Source: Nostoc commune NIES-4072
GTDB taxonomy: Bacteria; Cyanobacteriota; Cyanobacteriia; Cyanobacteriales; Nostocaceae
Direction of reading: 5' to 3'
DNA: 64,000 nt
NCBI RefSeq assembly: GCF_003113895.1
Contig: NZ_BDUD01000001.1
Location: 5,576,516 to 5,640,515 of the forward strand
The first letter of the stretch is position 1; each line of letters starts with the position of its first letter. The translations under genes and the position numbers were made by a program. The notes below the pieces were generated by a model. It was not told where the DNA came from, ran no database searches, and saw only the letters and a list, made by a program, of their open reading frames with translations. Below are positions 18,125 through 27,125 of the stretch, piece by piece.

Positions 18125-20812
18125 TTATACCCCTAAAATTAGCCGATTGCGGTGGATGTGCAGGAGTTGGAATTCTCCACTAGCCACCATCCTTAGCATA
18201 AACAGGATTTGTTCAGGACGCAATAGAAAACCATCTTGGCGATAGCTACCTACATAACGGATAACAGATATAGATTCTGCAATACTTTTGTAGTTTTCTA
18301 CTAATTCCAGTTCAAATAAGCGATCGCGCAGATTTATTAACTGGCTCTTGCCTGACTTTGTTGTATGCTCGTACCACAGTTCGTCTTTTGCTTTGATGGT
18401 ATCAATCCATTTTTGCCATTGTATAGGTGTTGCTTCTTCGATTGCTGCTACGGTAATTAAATATTCTGCTGTTTCTAGCAGTTGAGTCGCTGCCGGAGTT
18501 TTTAAATCTATCTGCTCCACATCATATATAGGTATGTCTGTGGGCATTTCCCGAAGCAACTGTTCTCGAAAAGTATCGACTGCCACTGGTACAGTTAACT
18601 CAAAATCTGCAATTTCACCACTACTAGTAGCTCCTAGAGCCAAAGCAGTTGCTACAGAAATTCGCGGCATTGGATGAAATCCACCAGTGAAAGCGATTGG
18701 TAAGCCTGCTCGCCGCACAACTCGGTCAAACAGACGGATTAAATCTAGGTGGCTTACCAAAGCCATGTTACCCTGTTTCCCAAACCAAACTCGCAGTCTT
18801 TGTACCTTAGTTGTGTTGGGGACAAACTCGCCAGCGAATTTTGGAATAGCTGGTGATTCAATCACAACGTTATGGCCAAAGTCGGTTCCACATACGCCAC
18901 AGTGGGAACAACCTTCAAAAGAGCAATCGGGTACAATTGCAGCTTCTAAGGCGCGTTGCAAGTCTTCTTTGAGCCACTTTTTGTCAATTCCGGTATCAAT
19001 ATGATCCCAAGGGAGGGGAGTATCGAGGGAGTGGGGAGAGACGCGATTAATCGCGTCTGTACAAAATTGGGTATTTTCCGCATCTGGGGATCTCGTTTGA
19101 TCTTGTGCGTGAAACAAATTCCATTCGCCATTTTCTACTTGGCGGTATTTCCAGTCTAGATCGGCCCCAGCGATCGCCTCTCCCCAAGCGCTAAAAGCCT
19201 GATCTAAATTTTCATACCAGGAATCCATACCTGCACCCAATTCCCAGGCACGCCGGACTACTTTGCTCAATTTGCGATCGCCTCGTCCTACAAAATCTTC
19301 CATTGCCGAGATGCGAACATCGGTAAAATTTACCTTCACTCCCTTTATTCGGCGGAATTCTTGCCGCAATAGGTTTTGTTTGCGTTTAAATTCAGTGGTA
19401 GAAACTGAGTGCCATTGAAATGGTGTATGCGGCTTGGGCGTAAAGTTAGAAATCGTCAGGTTAAAGTTTAGAGGTTTTCTGCCCTTGCCTCGACATTCTC
19501 GCTGTAGCCAGCTTACTGTTTCGGCAATGCCTAAAACATCAGCATCGGTCTCACCCGGCAAGCCAATCATAAAATACAACTTGATTTTATCCCAGCCTTG
19601 CTCCCAAGCGGTTTTTACCCCCCGCAATAATTCTTCATTTGTCAAACCCTTATTCACAATGTCTCGCATTCGCTGAGTTCCAGCTTCTGGAGCAAAAGTC
19701 AATCCACTTTGCCGCGTACCCCCAAGGATATTGGCAATATTTTCATCAAATCTGTCTACCCGTTGGCTTGGTAGAGTCAGAGAAATATTTTCATTTTTTA
19801 AGCGGTTTTTGATTTCCATCCCCACTGCTGGCAGGGACAAATAATCAGAACAACTCAGAGATAATAGGGAAAACTCATTGTAACCAGTTGCCCGCATCCC
19901 CTGTTCAATTGCATCTACAACCTGATCGGGTTCCACATCCCGTGCTGGTCGAGTTAGCATTCCTGGTTGACAAAAGCGACAGCCACGAGTGCAACCACGC
20001 CTAATCTCAATGGTCAAGCGGTCATGCACCGTTTCCACGTAGGGAACTAAGCCAATGGAATATGCGGGTATGGGAGTTGCAACCCGGCGCAAAATTCGTT
20101 TTGGTACGTCTAGGCGACGAGGATGAACCGAGCCATCCTCTGCCATGTCGTAAAACTGAGGCACATATACACCTGGTATCTGTGCTAAATCCAGTAACAG
20201 ATGTTCTCGACTCAATCCTGCTTGTTTGCCGAATTCCAATACCAAGCCAATTTCTGGCAGCAGTTCTTCTCCATCTCCAAGGGCGATAAAGTCGAAGAAG
20301 TCGGCATAAGGTTCAGGATTAGATGTTGCTGTTTGCCCACCAGCAAAAATTAACGGAAACGGGGACTGGAGATTCGTAAATTCTCCCCCTGCAACGCTAG
20401 CTTTTTGCCGTTCTTGCCACGTCAAGGGAATTTCAGCCAAATCCAACATTTCTAGGATATTAGTTGCACCCAGTTCGTAACTGAGGCTAAAACCTAAAAT
20501 GTCGAATTCTGTGAGCGATCGCTTTGACTCTACAGCAAACAACGGCGTATTAGTTTCGCGTAGTTTGGCTGCGAGGTCTTTTCCTGGGAGGTAGGCGCGA
20601 TCGCACAATTGACGCGGTTGGGCATTCAAAATGTTATAGAGAATGATGTGCCCTAAATTCGATGCACCGACTTCATATACTTCTGGATAAGTTAATACCC
20701 AGCGTATTGTTGCCGTATCCCAAGGTTTGTGTACTGCTAAACGCTCATTACCCAGGTAACGCCCTGGTTTTAAAATATCCGATGTTATTAATTTTTCAAC
20801 TGCAACAGCCAC
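18125..20812 (-). CDS. Radical SAM protein with C-terminal DUF2344-type domain (TIGR03960-like)
   Basis: An 895-residue protein of the large radical SAM family seen in cyanobacteria. The N-terminal B12-binding-like region (about 25-230) is followed by the radical SAM core with the cluster motif CTRGCRFCQPG. The C-terminal third (about 680-890) matches the TIGR03936/DUF2344 domain (VWFGKQGNMALVSHLDLIRL, GFHPMPRISVA). The reaction is unknown. Oddly, about residues 585-595 (TDAINRVSP) are encoded by a palindromic interspersed repeat that has entered the gene in frame. Confidence 0.9.
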   Translation of the reverse strand: MAVAVEKLITSDILKPGRYLGNERLAVHKPWDTATIRWVLTYPEVYEVGASNLGHIILYNILNAQPRQLCDRAYLPGKDLAAKLRETNTPLFAVESKRSLTEFDILGFSLSYELGATNILEMLDLAEIPLTWQERQKASVAGGEFTNLQSPFPLIFAGGQTATSNPEPYADFFDFIALGDGEELLPEIGLVLEFGKQAGLSREHLLLDLAQIPGVYVPQFYDMAEDGSVHPRRLDVPKRILRRVATPIPAYSIGLVPYVETVHDRLTIEIRRGCTRGCRFCQPGMLTRPARDVEPDQVVDAIEQGMRATGYNEFSLLSLSCSDYLSLPAVGMEIKNRLKNENISLTLPSQRVDRFDENIANILGGTRQSGLTFAPEAGTQRMRDIVNKGLTNEELLRGVKTAWEQGWDKIKLYFMIGLPGETDADVLGIAETVSWLQRECRGKGRKPLNFNLTISNFTPKPHTPFQWHSVSTTEFKRKQNLLRQEFRRIKGVKVNFTDVRISAMEDFVGRGDRKLSKVVRRAWELGAGMDSWYENLDQAFSAWGEAIAGADLDWKYRQVENGEWNLFHAQDQTRSPDAENTQFCTDAINRVSPHSLDTPLPWDHIDTGIDKKWLKEDLQRALEAAIVPDCSFEGCSHCGVCGTDFGHNVVIESPAIPKFAGEFVPNTTKVQRLRVWFGKQGNMALVSHLDLIRLFDRVVRRAGLPIAFTGGFHPMPRISVATALALGATSSGEIADFELTVPVAVDTFREQLLREMPTDIPIYDVEQIDLKTPAATQLLETAEYLITVAAIEEATPIQWQKWIDTIKAKDELWYEHTTKSGKSQLINLRDRLFELELVENYKSIAESISVIRYVGSYRQDGFLLRPEQILFMLRMVASGEFQLLHIHRNRLILGV
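19035..19064. repeat. Palindromic interspersed repeat inside the radical SAM gene
   Basis: Thirty bases identical to 12136-12165, centred on the perfect palindrome AGACGCGATTAATCGCGTCT at 19039-19058. It is translated here as part of a linker. Confidence 0.85.
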
Positions 20813-20963
20813 TGTGCTATCTTCTAGCTACCTTAATTACAGCTACTCAAACCCAACCTTAGCATTGAATTAGGTCTTATAACCGAGTTTACCGTTGCAA
20901 CTTATAACTCCTTTACATAAAGTCCACTTCATACACGAAACGTTGGTGTTTTTTTATATAAAG

Positions 20964-21293
20964 TTATATTGCAGCCAACTCAACTTCACCATCCAATATT
21001 TCAAAGACCCTATCGAGTTGCGTTAATTCAAAAATAATTCTAATTGACGGAGCAACAGCGCAAAGTCGAAAACTCCTCCCTAAACTAAGAGCCAGCTTGT
21101 GTATAGATAACAATGCCATCAACCCAGCGCTGTCTAACGATTCTACTGCTGCGAGGTCTACTACCAAGATGGAAATATCATTTTGTGCTAACGCTGTGGT
21201 CATATCTCGTTCAAATTCCAAGGCGTTTGTAGCATTCAAAAAGCCTTGGGGGCGAATCACTGCAATCTTCGGATAGTTAAGCACTGCCTGCAT
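20964..21293 (-). CDS. STAS-domain (anti-sigma antagonist-like) protein
   Basis: A 109-residue single STAS domain. PQGFLNATNALEFERDM and VVDLAAVESLDSAGLMALLSI show the fold, with the conserved phosphorylatable serine in LDSAG. Such proteins regulate partner-switching kinases and sigma factors or bind other signalling modules. No kinase or phosphatase partner lies nearby, so the pathway is unknown. It is monocistronic and divergent from the 21753 gene. Confidence 0.88.
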   Translation of the reverse strand: MQAVLNYPKIAVIRPQGFLNATNALEFERDMTTALAQNDISILVVDLAAVESLDSAGLMALLSIHKLALSLGRSFRLCAVAPSIRIIFELTQLDRVFEILDGEVELAAI

Positions 21294-21752
21294 AGTTACA
21301 TCCTATTGAGAATTATTAAAGCGTCAAGCTAAGAATTATTTGAACATAAACTCTATTTTGTTGCATCGCCCATATGTCTTACTTCTCTTTGCTGAATCTT
21401 TATTACTTTAGTATCTCTGTTTAAAGATTGTCATAATTTAAAGTTAAAATGTGCTTATATATACTTTTTTTTTATGCTAGTTCAAAAACAATCAACTATA
21501 GACAGGCACAGAAACGACAAATCATCAGTAAGTATGCTGAGAAAACTTGCTTAGTCTATAGCTAAAGCTAATTTAGCCAAGTCTTAACGGTAAGTTAAAT
21601 TCCTCACTTTAGCGTTGCTGATGGCATCCGACATCCTCATAGCGAATTATTTCTTTAACTAATTAACATGTGATCTATATGACTGTTAGATCACTATTCC
21701 TGCTTAGATAAATCGGAAATAATTAGTATCATATAAACTTAGGTTATTATTT
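21294..21752. other. Intergenic, no gene seen
   Basis: About 460 AT-rich bases between divergent genes. It contains T-rich runs and the two promoters by position, but I can define no specific element. Confidence 0.5.
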
Positions 21753-21956
21753 ATGAGAACTAAGTACGCTATTCGTAAATTAGTAGAAAAAGCTCTTGAC
21801 ATCAAAAAATTAACTCCAGAGATTGAAAATGAAATCAACTCAGAATTAACGGAACTGGGTTACATTTCTGACGTTGATTATGAAGCTCTGGAATTATTAA
21901 TGGCAGAGATGGATGCTGGTAGAATTCAGTTGGTTCCTAACTTGGGATATTCCTAA
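21753..21956 (+). CDS. Small conserved hypothetical protein
   Basis: A 67-residue protein, charged and mostly helical (MRTKYAIRKLVEKALDIKKL, then an acidic SELTELGYISDVDYEALELL). It looks like small conserved cyanobacterial proteins of unknown role. Support for coding comes from its clean ATG, balanced composition and lack of overlap with other genes. There is no recognisable catalytic motif or membrane segment. Confidence 0.6.
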   Translation: MRTKYAIRKLVEKALDIKKLTPEIENEINSELTELGYISDVDYEALELLMAEMDAGRIQLVPNLGYS

Positions 21957-22088
21957 TAGCTTAAGTATAGAGGTTTATTGACTATATCAATTGAATTTGA
22001 TTATGGTTGAAGCAATCAAAATTTCAAGTAGGTAAAACAAGTTTTAGTAAGAGAATGTTTGAAAAATATTTCTAACATCAAAGCTTCA

Positions 22089-22300
22089 AAAACATATTCT
22101 CTACAAGGGAATGGGGAGTGGGGAGTGGGGAGTGGGGAGTGGGGGGATGAGGGAGCAGGGGGAGCAGGGGGAGCAGGGGAGACAAGGGGACTTAAATCAG
22201 AACTTGCAACAAGTGTTTCCCCTTGTCCCCAATTCTCAAGAGTCCCCAAGTCCTCTTCCCAATACCCCATTCCCAATGCCCAATGCCCAAATCCCTATTG
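22089..22300. repeat. Purine-rich tandem repeat with pyrimidine-rich partner
   Basis: GGGGAGT tandem units at 22092-22146 and GGGGGAGCA units at 22150-22178 are followed by CCCCTTGTCCCC, CCCCATTCCC and CAATGCCCAATGCCC at 22219-22290. The two halves could fold into a long imperfect hairpin. Open frames across this block are repeat artefacts. Confidence 0.7.
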
Positions 22301-22642
22301 GTATGCTTGCCAAAGTTGGTGAATAAACTGATTGAGTTGCTGCTTGGCGGCTGAGTCAGGTTCCGTTTTTGGTTCTTTTGCTAAAACTTGGCTTAAGAAG
22401 GTAATTACTTCTGTGTCTAATGCTGGCCGAAATAAATTGGCAGGCCAAAGCAGGTCAGATGCATCTCGCAAATCGGTAATTAGCGGCGATTCTTGAATGA
22501 AAGTAACCATTAATAAAGGACGCACCCAGCACAACTGGCGGGAAACTACGAATTGAATCACTTCTGCATACAGATTCCTGTCGCCATGTTCTAAAGACAC
22601 AATTTGTCCTGGTTGAAGAAAATTTAGGCTAATGTCCATCAT
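22295..22642 (-). CDS. Conserved hypothetical protein
   Basis: A 115-residue soluble protein of unknown function. The N-terminal half is beta-rich (LNFLQPGQIVSLEHGDRNLY, then VEVIQFV-like strands) and reads like a small barrel. The C-terminal half is helical (PALDTEVITFLSQVL, QQLNQFIHQLWQAYQ). No motif suggests catalysis. Its stop lies at the edge of the repeat block at 22089-22300, so the last residues may have been altered by repeat insertion. Confidence 0.6.
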   Translation of the reverse strand: MMDISLNFLQPGQIVSLEHGDRNLYAEVIQFVVSRQLCWVRPLLMVTFIQESPLITDLRDASDLLWPANLFRPALDTEVITFLSQVLAKEPKTEPDSAAKQQLNQFIHQLWQAYQ

Positions 22643-22937
22643 TATGCAGTTTGGGCAGCGACAACGATTGTTTTGTAACTTGTTTAATTTAAAAGTGAGA
22701 ATGCGCTACTTTTAAAGGAACTTCTGTAACATTAGGGTAGCACTCTCACGGCAACCATGTCTTAAGACATCTGCCTCACAAGTGCCTACACAAAACTAAT
22801 ACAACCAATCCTTGGCAGCAAAGGGTTTCCCTAGCATAGTATCTCAACAGAAATACTATAGAATAGGTAAATAACTGTTAAGCGATCGCAAGACAGAAAC
22901 TTTGTTGTAGTGAATTAACGAGAAAGAGCAGAGAGCC
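22643..22937. other. Divergent promoter region of 22642 gene and clpS
   Basis: 295 noncoding bases containing one GCGATCGC site and presumably both promoters. No operator is recognised. Confidence 0.4.
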
Positions 22938-23219
22938 GTGTCAGTTGAAACTATTGAAAAGCCTTCCACAACCCGTAAGCTCGCGCCTCGGTATCGCGTT
23001 TTGCTCCATAACGACGACTACAACTCGATGGAGCATGTTGTACAGTCATTAATAGCCACTGTACCAAGCCTTACTCAACCCCAGGCTGTTAGTATCATGA
23101 TGGAAGCCCATACTAACGGGCTAGCTTTAGTCATTACTTGCGCTCTGGAACACGCTGAGTTCTATTGCGAAACCTTGATAAGTCACGGTTTAAGTAGCAC
23201 AATTGAACCTGATGAATAG
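22938..23219 (+). CDS. clpS: ATP-dependent Clp protease adaptor ClpS
   Basis: A 93-residue ClpS, which brings N-end-rule substrates to the Clp chaperone-protease. PRYRVLLHNDDYNSMEHVVQ contains the conserved DDYN substrate-binding motif, and VSIMMEAHTNGLALVITCALEHAEFYCETL completes the fold. The start is GTG at 22938, preceded by AGAGCAGAGAG. A tandem repeat separates it from the CPBP protease gene. Confidence 0.93.
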   Translation: MSVETIEKPSTTRKLAPRYRVLLHNDDYNSMEHVVQSLIATVPSLTQPQAVSIMMEAHTNGLALVITCALEHAEFYCETLISHGLSSTIEPDE

Positions 23220-23258
23220 TTATTGGTCATTGGTCATTGGTCATTGGTCATTAGTCAA
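23219..23258. repeat. TTGGTCA tandem repeat
   Basis: Five or so TTGGTCA 7-mers in tandem directly after the clpS stop. This is the same unit as in the gltB insertion and at 11297. Confidence 0.75.
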
Positions 23259-23291
23259 AATATAGAGTGTTGGCTGGTGACTGATATTAGT

Positions 23292-24116
23292 ATGAAAAAA
23301 AACCTTGTCCGTTTAGCTGAACGCCCTGCCCCTATTAGGCTGGGTGCTTTTATTTTGACTTTATTGTTGCTATGGTTGCCATTGGCTGCACCAATATACT
23401 TACTAGTGCATGATTCAAATTTAGAAAGTATATTGACATTGGTATTGTTATATGCAGTATTTATTTTTCTCCTGAGATTATGGGGTAAATATGTCTACCA
23501 GCAGCCCCAAATTCTGCGACGTTATGGCTTAGAATTCACGCGGCAAAACGGTGTGGATTTATTGCGTGGCTTGGCTCTGGGGATAATTAATATTCTGATA
23601 CTTTTTGGGGTAGAAAGTTTGTTGGGTTGGTTGGTGTGGCAACAACCGAAAGTTTTTTTGCTGAAAGTTGTTTTAGAGGGTTTACTTGTTGGCTTAGGTG
23701 TTGGATTTGCTGAAGAATTGTTATTCCGAGGCTGGTTGCTAGATGAATTACAACGAGATTACAGTCTGCGTGTGGCACTGTGGACAGATGCAATTGCCTT
23801 TGCTACATTGCACTTTATTAAACCCTTGGAGGCAATTATTCATACACTGCCGCAATTTCCAGCTTTAGTACTGCTGGGGTTAACGCAAGTATGGGGAAAG
23901 CGTTGGCGGAGGGGACGCTTGGGTTTACCAATTGGTTTGCATGGTGGTTTAGTTTGGGGCTACTACATTATTAATGTGGGGAAATTAGTAAAATATTCTG
24001 GTCAAGTTCCTGATTGGGTAACTGGTGTAAATAATAATCCCCTGCAAGGAGTGATGGGGGTGTTGTTGATGAGTGTACTAGCTTTGTGGATACGAGGAAG
24101 GACTGTTAAGAATTAA
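23292..24116 (+). CDS. CPBP-family intramembrane metalloprotease
   Basis: A 274-residue protein with about seven hydrophobic segments. The CPBP (Abi/CAAX protease) motifs are intact: EELLFRGWLLDEL (the EExxxR motif), FATLHFIKP, and GLHGGLVWG near the end. In bacteria these enzymes process prenylated or peptide substrates in the membrane; the substrate here is unknown. I take ATG 23292 (MKKNLVRL) as the start because the in-frame extension to 23223 is pure tandem repeat. Confidence 0.88.
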   Translation: MKKNLVRLAERPAPIRLGAFILTLLLLWLPLAAPIYLLVHDSNLESILTLVLLYAVFIFLLRLWGKYVYQQPQILRRYGLEFTRQNGVDLLRGLALGIINILILFGVESLLGWLVWQQPKVFLLKVVLEGLLVGLGVGFAEELLFRGWLLDELQRDYSLRVALWTDAIAFATLHFIKPLEAIIHTLPQFPALVLLGLTQVWGKRWRRGRLGLPIGLHGGLVWGYYIINVGKLVKYSGQVPDWVTGVNNNPLQGVMGVLLMSVLALWIRGRTVKN

Positions 24117-24251
24117 AAATTTAAAAGTGAACTTTATTTTTGCCCAGCTACTTACTACTTAAATTGTAGTAGATAAGCTGTTCAACTTACAGCTTATTAA
24201 GTGTACCATCAACCAAGAGTTGAGCTAGTGTTTTCCATCGGAGTAAGAGAA

Positions 24252-24902
24252 ATGGATTTACGAAAGTTCCATACAAACTTATTTGTTGACGATAGCAATG
24301 AATCTAGTGAATGGGAGTGGATCGCTGATTTAAGTGATGAAGCAGAGTTTCTGGAAAACTTGCGCTACTGGCAAATTGCTAGATATAAGTTTAACCAAAC
24401 TTATCAAGAAAGGCAGAAGGCAGAGGGCAGAGGGCAGAAGGGATTTATCTCTTCTCCGAATGCCCGAACCTTCTGGGCGACCAAAGGGAGCCAAGGGTTT
24501 AAGACCCCCACCAAATTTTCAATTTGGTGGCTCCCGTTTAGGAGGGGTCAGAATCCCCTTCTAAACGGAACCTTCTGCCTTCTGCCTCCTGCCTTCTGCC
24601 TTCTTCAATTAGTCAGTCTTGATTCGGATTACCAAGTTAGTTTTCTAGACTTTCTGTGTATCACTGATAGTATTTTTAATATATACAGGTGGGCAACACC
24701 AGAAAGTTTTTATGAACTCACAGGGCTGGTATTGTGTTTATTGTCAATTCAAAAAAAGTATATATTACATAAGCAAAATCCTGATAGAGTTGCTTTAATA
24801 TCAGAATTGCCACAAGATTTATTAGAAGATATTTTGAAGGCACATACAACTTTGCAAAAGCGCTTCAGTTCAACCAAGTTAAACCCAACAATTAACGCTT
24901 AA
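24252..24902 (+). CDS. Hypothetical protein invaded by a palindromic element
   Basis: A 216-residue protein that I do not recognise. It starts at ATG 24252 (MDLRKFHTNLFVDD). The N-terminal about 53 residues are acidic and the C-terminal about 98 residues are helical (FYELTGLVLCLLSIQKKYIL). Between them about 65 residues are encoded by a roughly 195-bp palindromic repeat (24410-24604), so the ancestral protein was probably about 150 residues. The frame is kept open across the insert. Its 3' end overlaps the truncated vapC gene on the other strand by four bases. Confidence 0.5.
   Translation: MDLRKFHTNLFVDDSNESSEWEWIADLSDEAEFLENLRYWQIARYKFNQTYQERQKAEGRGQKGFISSPNARTFWATKGSQGFKTPTKFSIWWLPFRRGQNPLLNGTFCLLPPAFCLLQLVSLDSDYQVSFLDFLCITDSIFNIYRWATPESFYELTGLVLCLLSIQKKYILHKQNPDRVALISELPQDLLEDILKAHTTLQKRFSSTKLNPTINA
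24410..24604. repeat. Nested palindromic element inside a gene
   Basis: The outer arms are GGCAGAAGGCAGAGGGCAG and its complement CTGCCTTCTGCCTCCTGCC. The middle hairpin CCACCAAATT-TTC-AATTTGGTGG is at 24508-24530. Between them lie GGGAGCCAAGGG and CCTTCTAAACGGAACC. It looks like a hairpin-forming miniature repeat that preserved the reading frame. Confidence 0.75.
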
Positions 24903-25180
24903 TACTCATCAGTTATTTCGGCTATATGCCTAGTAAAAGGAACTTCAAGCAGTAAAGAATCAGTTGTGTCAACAGATGCAAGCAGACGTTCAAGTGTTAG
25001 TGGAGAAATACGCCCTTTCTCGCTCAAGTATACAATTTCGGCTAGCGTAATGGAGGAGAAAGCAACTTGATCTCCAGAAGATGCTATTTGGGCTATAGTA
25101 TTTTGGGCAGTTGTTGATAATCGTGAATCGCCAAAAATATACCAAATGACTGCATGAGTGTCAGCTACAGCACGCAGCAT
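24899..25180 (-). pseudogene. Truncated PIN-domain (VapC-like) toxin
   Basis: A 93-residue PIN domain from ATG 25180. It has the first catalytic Asp (VADTHAVIWY) and the Glu in SSITLAEIVYLSEKG, but ends at RHIAEITDEY. VapC proteins of this type run to about 125-130 residues and carry the remaining acidic residues in the missing C-terminal part (a DRIIAATA-like segment). The ribonuclease is therefore probably inactive. The start overlaps the stop of the upstream antitoxin (TGATG), typical of a TA operon. Confidence 0.7.
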
Positions 25181-25413
25181 CAAATATCCTCCCGTGGAAA
25201 GTTAGCCCATTCTTCACTACGGGCTATATCAATTTCCTCTGTGGAAGGTGCGTTTCCTAAATCAGCACAGAGTCCCCATAAGGATTGTCGGGGAAGGGTA
25301 GACACCTTATCTGTTAACTCGCGTTCTATCTCAGGAGCAATTTGCTGGATCAAACGTACTTTGTCTACAATTGAAAGCTGCTTTGCTAGTTTGATAATTT
25401 GTTGTAAACTCAC
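25180..25413 (-). CDS. VapB-like antitoxin
   Basis: A 77-residue protein from GTG 25413 (VSLQQIIKLAKQLSIVDKVR). It is helical at the N-terminus and ends WANFPREDI, a frequent C-terminus of cyanobacterial antitoxins that pair with PIN toxins. The stop overlaps the toxin start by one base. A longer frame to 25515 exists, but its extra residues look unrelated to the family. Confidence 0.65.
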   Translation of the reverse strand: MSLQQIIKLAKQLSIVDKVRLIQQIAPEIERELTDKVSTLPRQSLWGLCADLGNAPSTEEIDIARSEEWANFPREDI

Positions 25414-25600
25414 TGTCTTTTCACCTGCTTTATCTGCAAAAATTCTAACAATAGCTAAGAATACTGCAAAATGGCGAAGCAGTGACCTTTGGATGGGAAT
25501 AAAAACGATCGCCATAATTCACTTTGTGCGATCGCATCTGTCGTCAAAGGAACTACAACGGCAAATGCTAAACTACATTTATCAAGCTTGAGAAGTAATT

Positions 25601-26176
25601 ATGACTGCCTTAATTCTCAACTTAAGTCCTACCATTGAGCTAACAGATGACCAGTTCTTCCAACTCTGCCAGAATAATCGTGACCTCCGCCTTGAGCGCA
25701 CAGCAGAGGGAGAACTGATTATTATGCCGCCAACTGGCTGGGAAAGCGGAAATCGCAATTCAAAACTGACAGCCAGGGTAGAGTATTGGGCTGATGCTGA
25801 TAGTACTGGACTAGCTTTTGATTCTTCAACAGGTTTTAAGCTTCCCAATGGTGCTAACAGATCGCCTGATGCATCTTGGGTAAGTCGGAAAAGATTAGCA
25901 GCCCTCAACCCAGATCCGGCGAAGTTTTTACCAATGGCTCCTGATTTTGCCGTAGAATTACGCTCTGCTAGCGATAGCTTGAAGACTGTGCAACAAAAAA
26001 TGCAAGAGTACATTGATAATGGTGTACGTCTAGGTTGGCTGATTGACCCCCAAAACCAGCGAGTCGAAATTTACCGTCCAGGTAAAGATGTTGAGGTTTT
26101 ACAATCCCCCACTAGTTTGTCAGGAGAAGATGTGCTACCTGGGTTTGTGCTGGATTTGGCACAGATTCTAAATTAA
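25601..26176 (+). CDS. Uma2-family (DUF820) putative restriction-type nuclease
   Basis: A 191-residue PD-(D/E)XK-fold protein. The pattern LRLERTAEGELIIMPPTGWE, the catalytic-type RSPDASWVS and DFAVELRSASDSLKTVQQKM, and GVRLGWLIDPQNQ are hallmarks of the greatly expanded cyanobacterial Uma2 family. The biological role is not established; mobility or DNA repair has been proposed. It is monocistronic in an accessory patch next to the truncated VapC pair. Confidence 0.9.
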   Translation: MTALILNLSPTIELTDDQFFQLCQNNRDLRLERTAEGELIIMPPTGWESGNRNSKLTARVEYWADADSTGLAFDSSTGFKLPNGANRSPDASWVSRKRLAALNPDPAKFLPMAPDFAVELRSASDSLKTVQQKMQEYIDNGVRLGWLIDPQNQRVEIYRPGKDVEVLQSPTSLSGEDVLPGFVLDLAQILN

Positions 26177-26186
26177 GCGATCGCAC

Positions 26187-26429
26187 CTACGCCACATTTT
26201 TGACTGAGATAATTCCTTCACCACACCACTGAATCAATAGCCATCTGTCAGAATCTTTATCCAGTGCTGGCTTGAGACGGAAATTAAAAACCTCTTGCCC
26301 TACCTCTACTCCATATTGGGATACAAAATTTGCCTCTAGTTCTTTGAACTGTTCCCATTGCCGATTTGCGATCGCGGTCAACATCGGAATAATTGCAGTA
26401 ATTGAGACTTGTGCGGCGACGAGTGTCAT
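26187..26429 (-). CDS. Small conserved hypothetical protein
   Basis: An 80-residue protein with an N-terminal helical segment (VSITAIIPMLTAIANRQWEQ) and a short beta-like C-terminus (WLLIQWCGEGIISVKN). No family is recognised. It lies 57 bases downstream of the pentapeptide-repeat gene on the same strand and may be its last operon member. Confidence 0.55.
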   Translation of the reverse strand: MTLVAAQVSITAIIPMLTAIANRQWEQFKELEANFVSQYGVEVGQEVFNFRLKPALDKDSDRWLLIQWCGEGIISVKNVA

Positions 26430-26486
26430 TCTAGGTAGTCCTCAAAAATACAAATAATCGGCATAGGTGGTTTTTTGGTGCAATTT

Positions 26487-27125
26487 TTACGCAAGTGTTT
26501 CTACTACTGTCCCCACTAAACACGCTTTATTTAAATTAACGCCGCTCAAATTTGCAGCTTCTAACTCTGCACAGAGTAAATTCGCTCCTGTCAAATTCGC
26601 CCCTGCCAAATTCGCCCCTCGCAAGTCAGCTTCTTCAAGATTTGCTTCACTCAATAAAGCCCCTTGCAAATCGGCGCGACTCAAGTCTGCACCTTTGAGA
26701 TTTGCTCCAGTTAGGTTTGCACCACGCAAGTCAGCACCCCGCAAGTCAACGCCTTGCAAGTTCACATTCATCAAATTGGCACCACTCAAAAAAGCACCCA
26801 CCAATGACACATCACTGAGTCTGGCTCCCATCAAGTTAGCGCCACGCAAATTGCTACCTCGCAAGTCAGCGCCCGTTAAATCTGCTTGCATCAGGTTTGC
26901 TCCCATCAAGTTCGCCCGCAAGTCAGTTTCTTGGAGGTTGGCCCCCATCAAATTTGCCCCCTCCAAATGCCCACCTTCGAGTTTGGAAGCGGCGAAATTA
27001 GTGCCAACAAGGGTAGCACCAGCAAGATTAATGCGGCTTAAATCCAGTCGAGAGAGTTCCTCGTCTTCTAAATTTGCCCCTGGAAGTTGTTTGAGTTTTC
27101 CTAATTTAATGGCTTCAATATTCAT
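26487..27125 (-). CDS. Pentapeptide-repeat protein
   Basis: A 212-residue protein composed almost wholly of A(D/N)LxG pentapeptides (for example ADLRGANLTGANLKGADLSR), from about residue 22 to the end. Such repeats form a right-handed quadrilateral beta helix. There is no signal peptide. Functions in the family range from DNA mimicry to unknown scaffolding. The start ATG overlaps the stop of the upstream DICT-HD gene by four bases, so translation is probably coupled. Confidence 0.93.
   Translation of the reverse strand: MNIEAIKLGKLKQLPGANLEDEELSRLDLSRINLAGATLVGTNFAASKLEGGHLEGANLMGANLQETDLRANLMGANLMQADLTGADLRGSNLRGANLMGARLSDVSLVGAFLSGANLMNVNLQGVDLRGADLRGANLTGANLKGADLSRADLQGALLSEANLEEADLRGANLAGANLTGANLLCAELEAANLSGVNLNKACLVGTVVETLA

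Noticed and set aside
17968..18183. 71-codon plus-strand frame
   Set aside because: TTG start, overlaps the 3' end of the radical SAM gene antisense, no recognisable protein.
22016..22326. Overlapping frames on both strands
   Set aside because: They consist of translated GGGGAGT and GGGGAGCA repeats.
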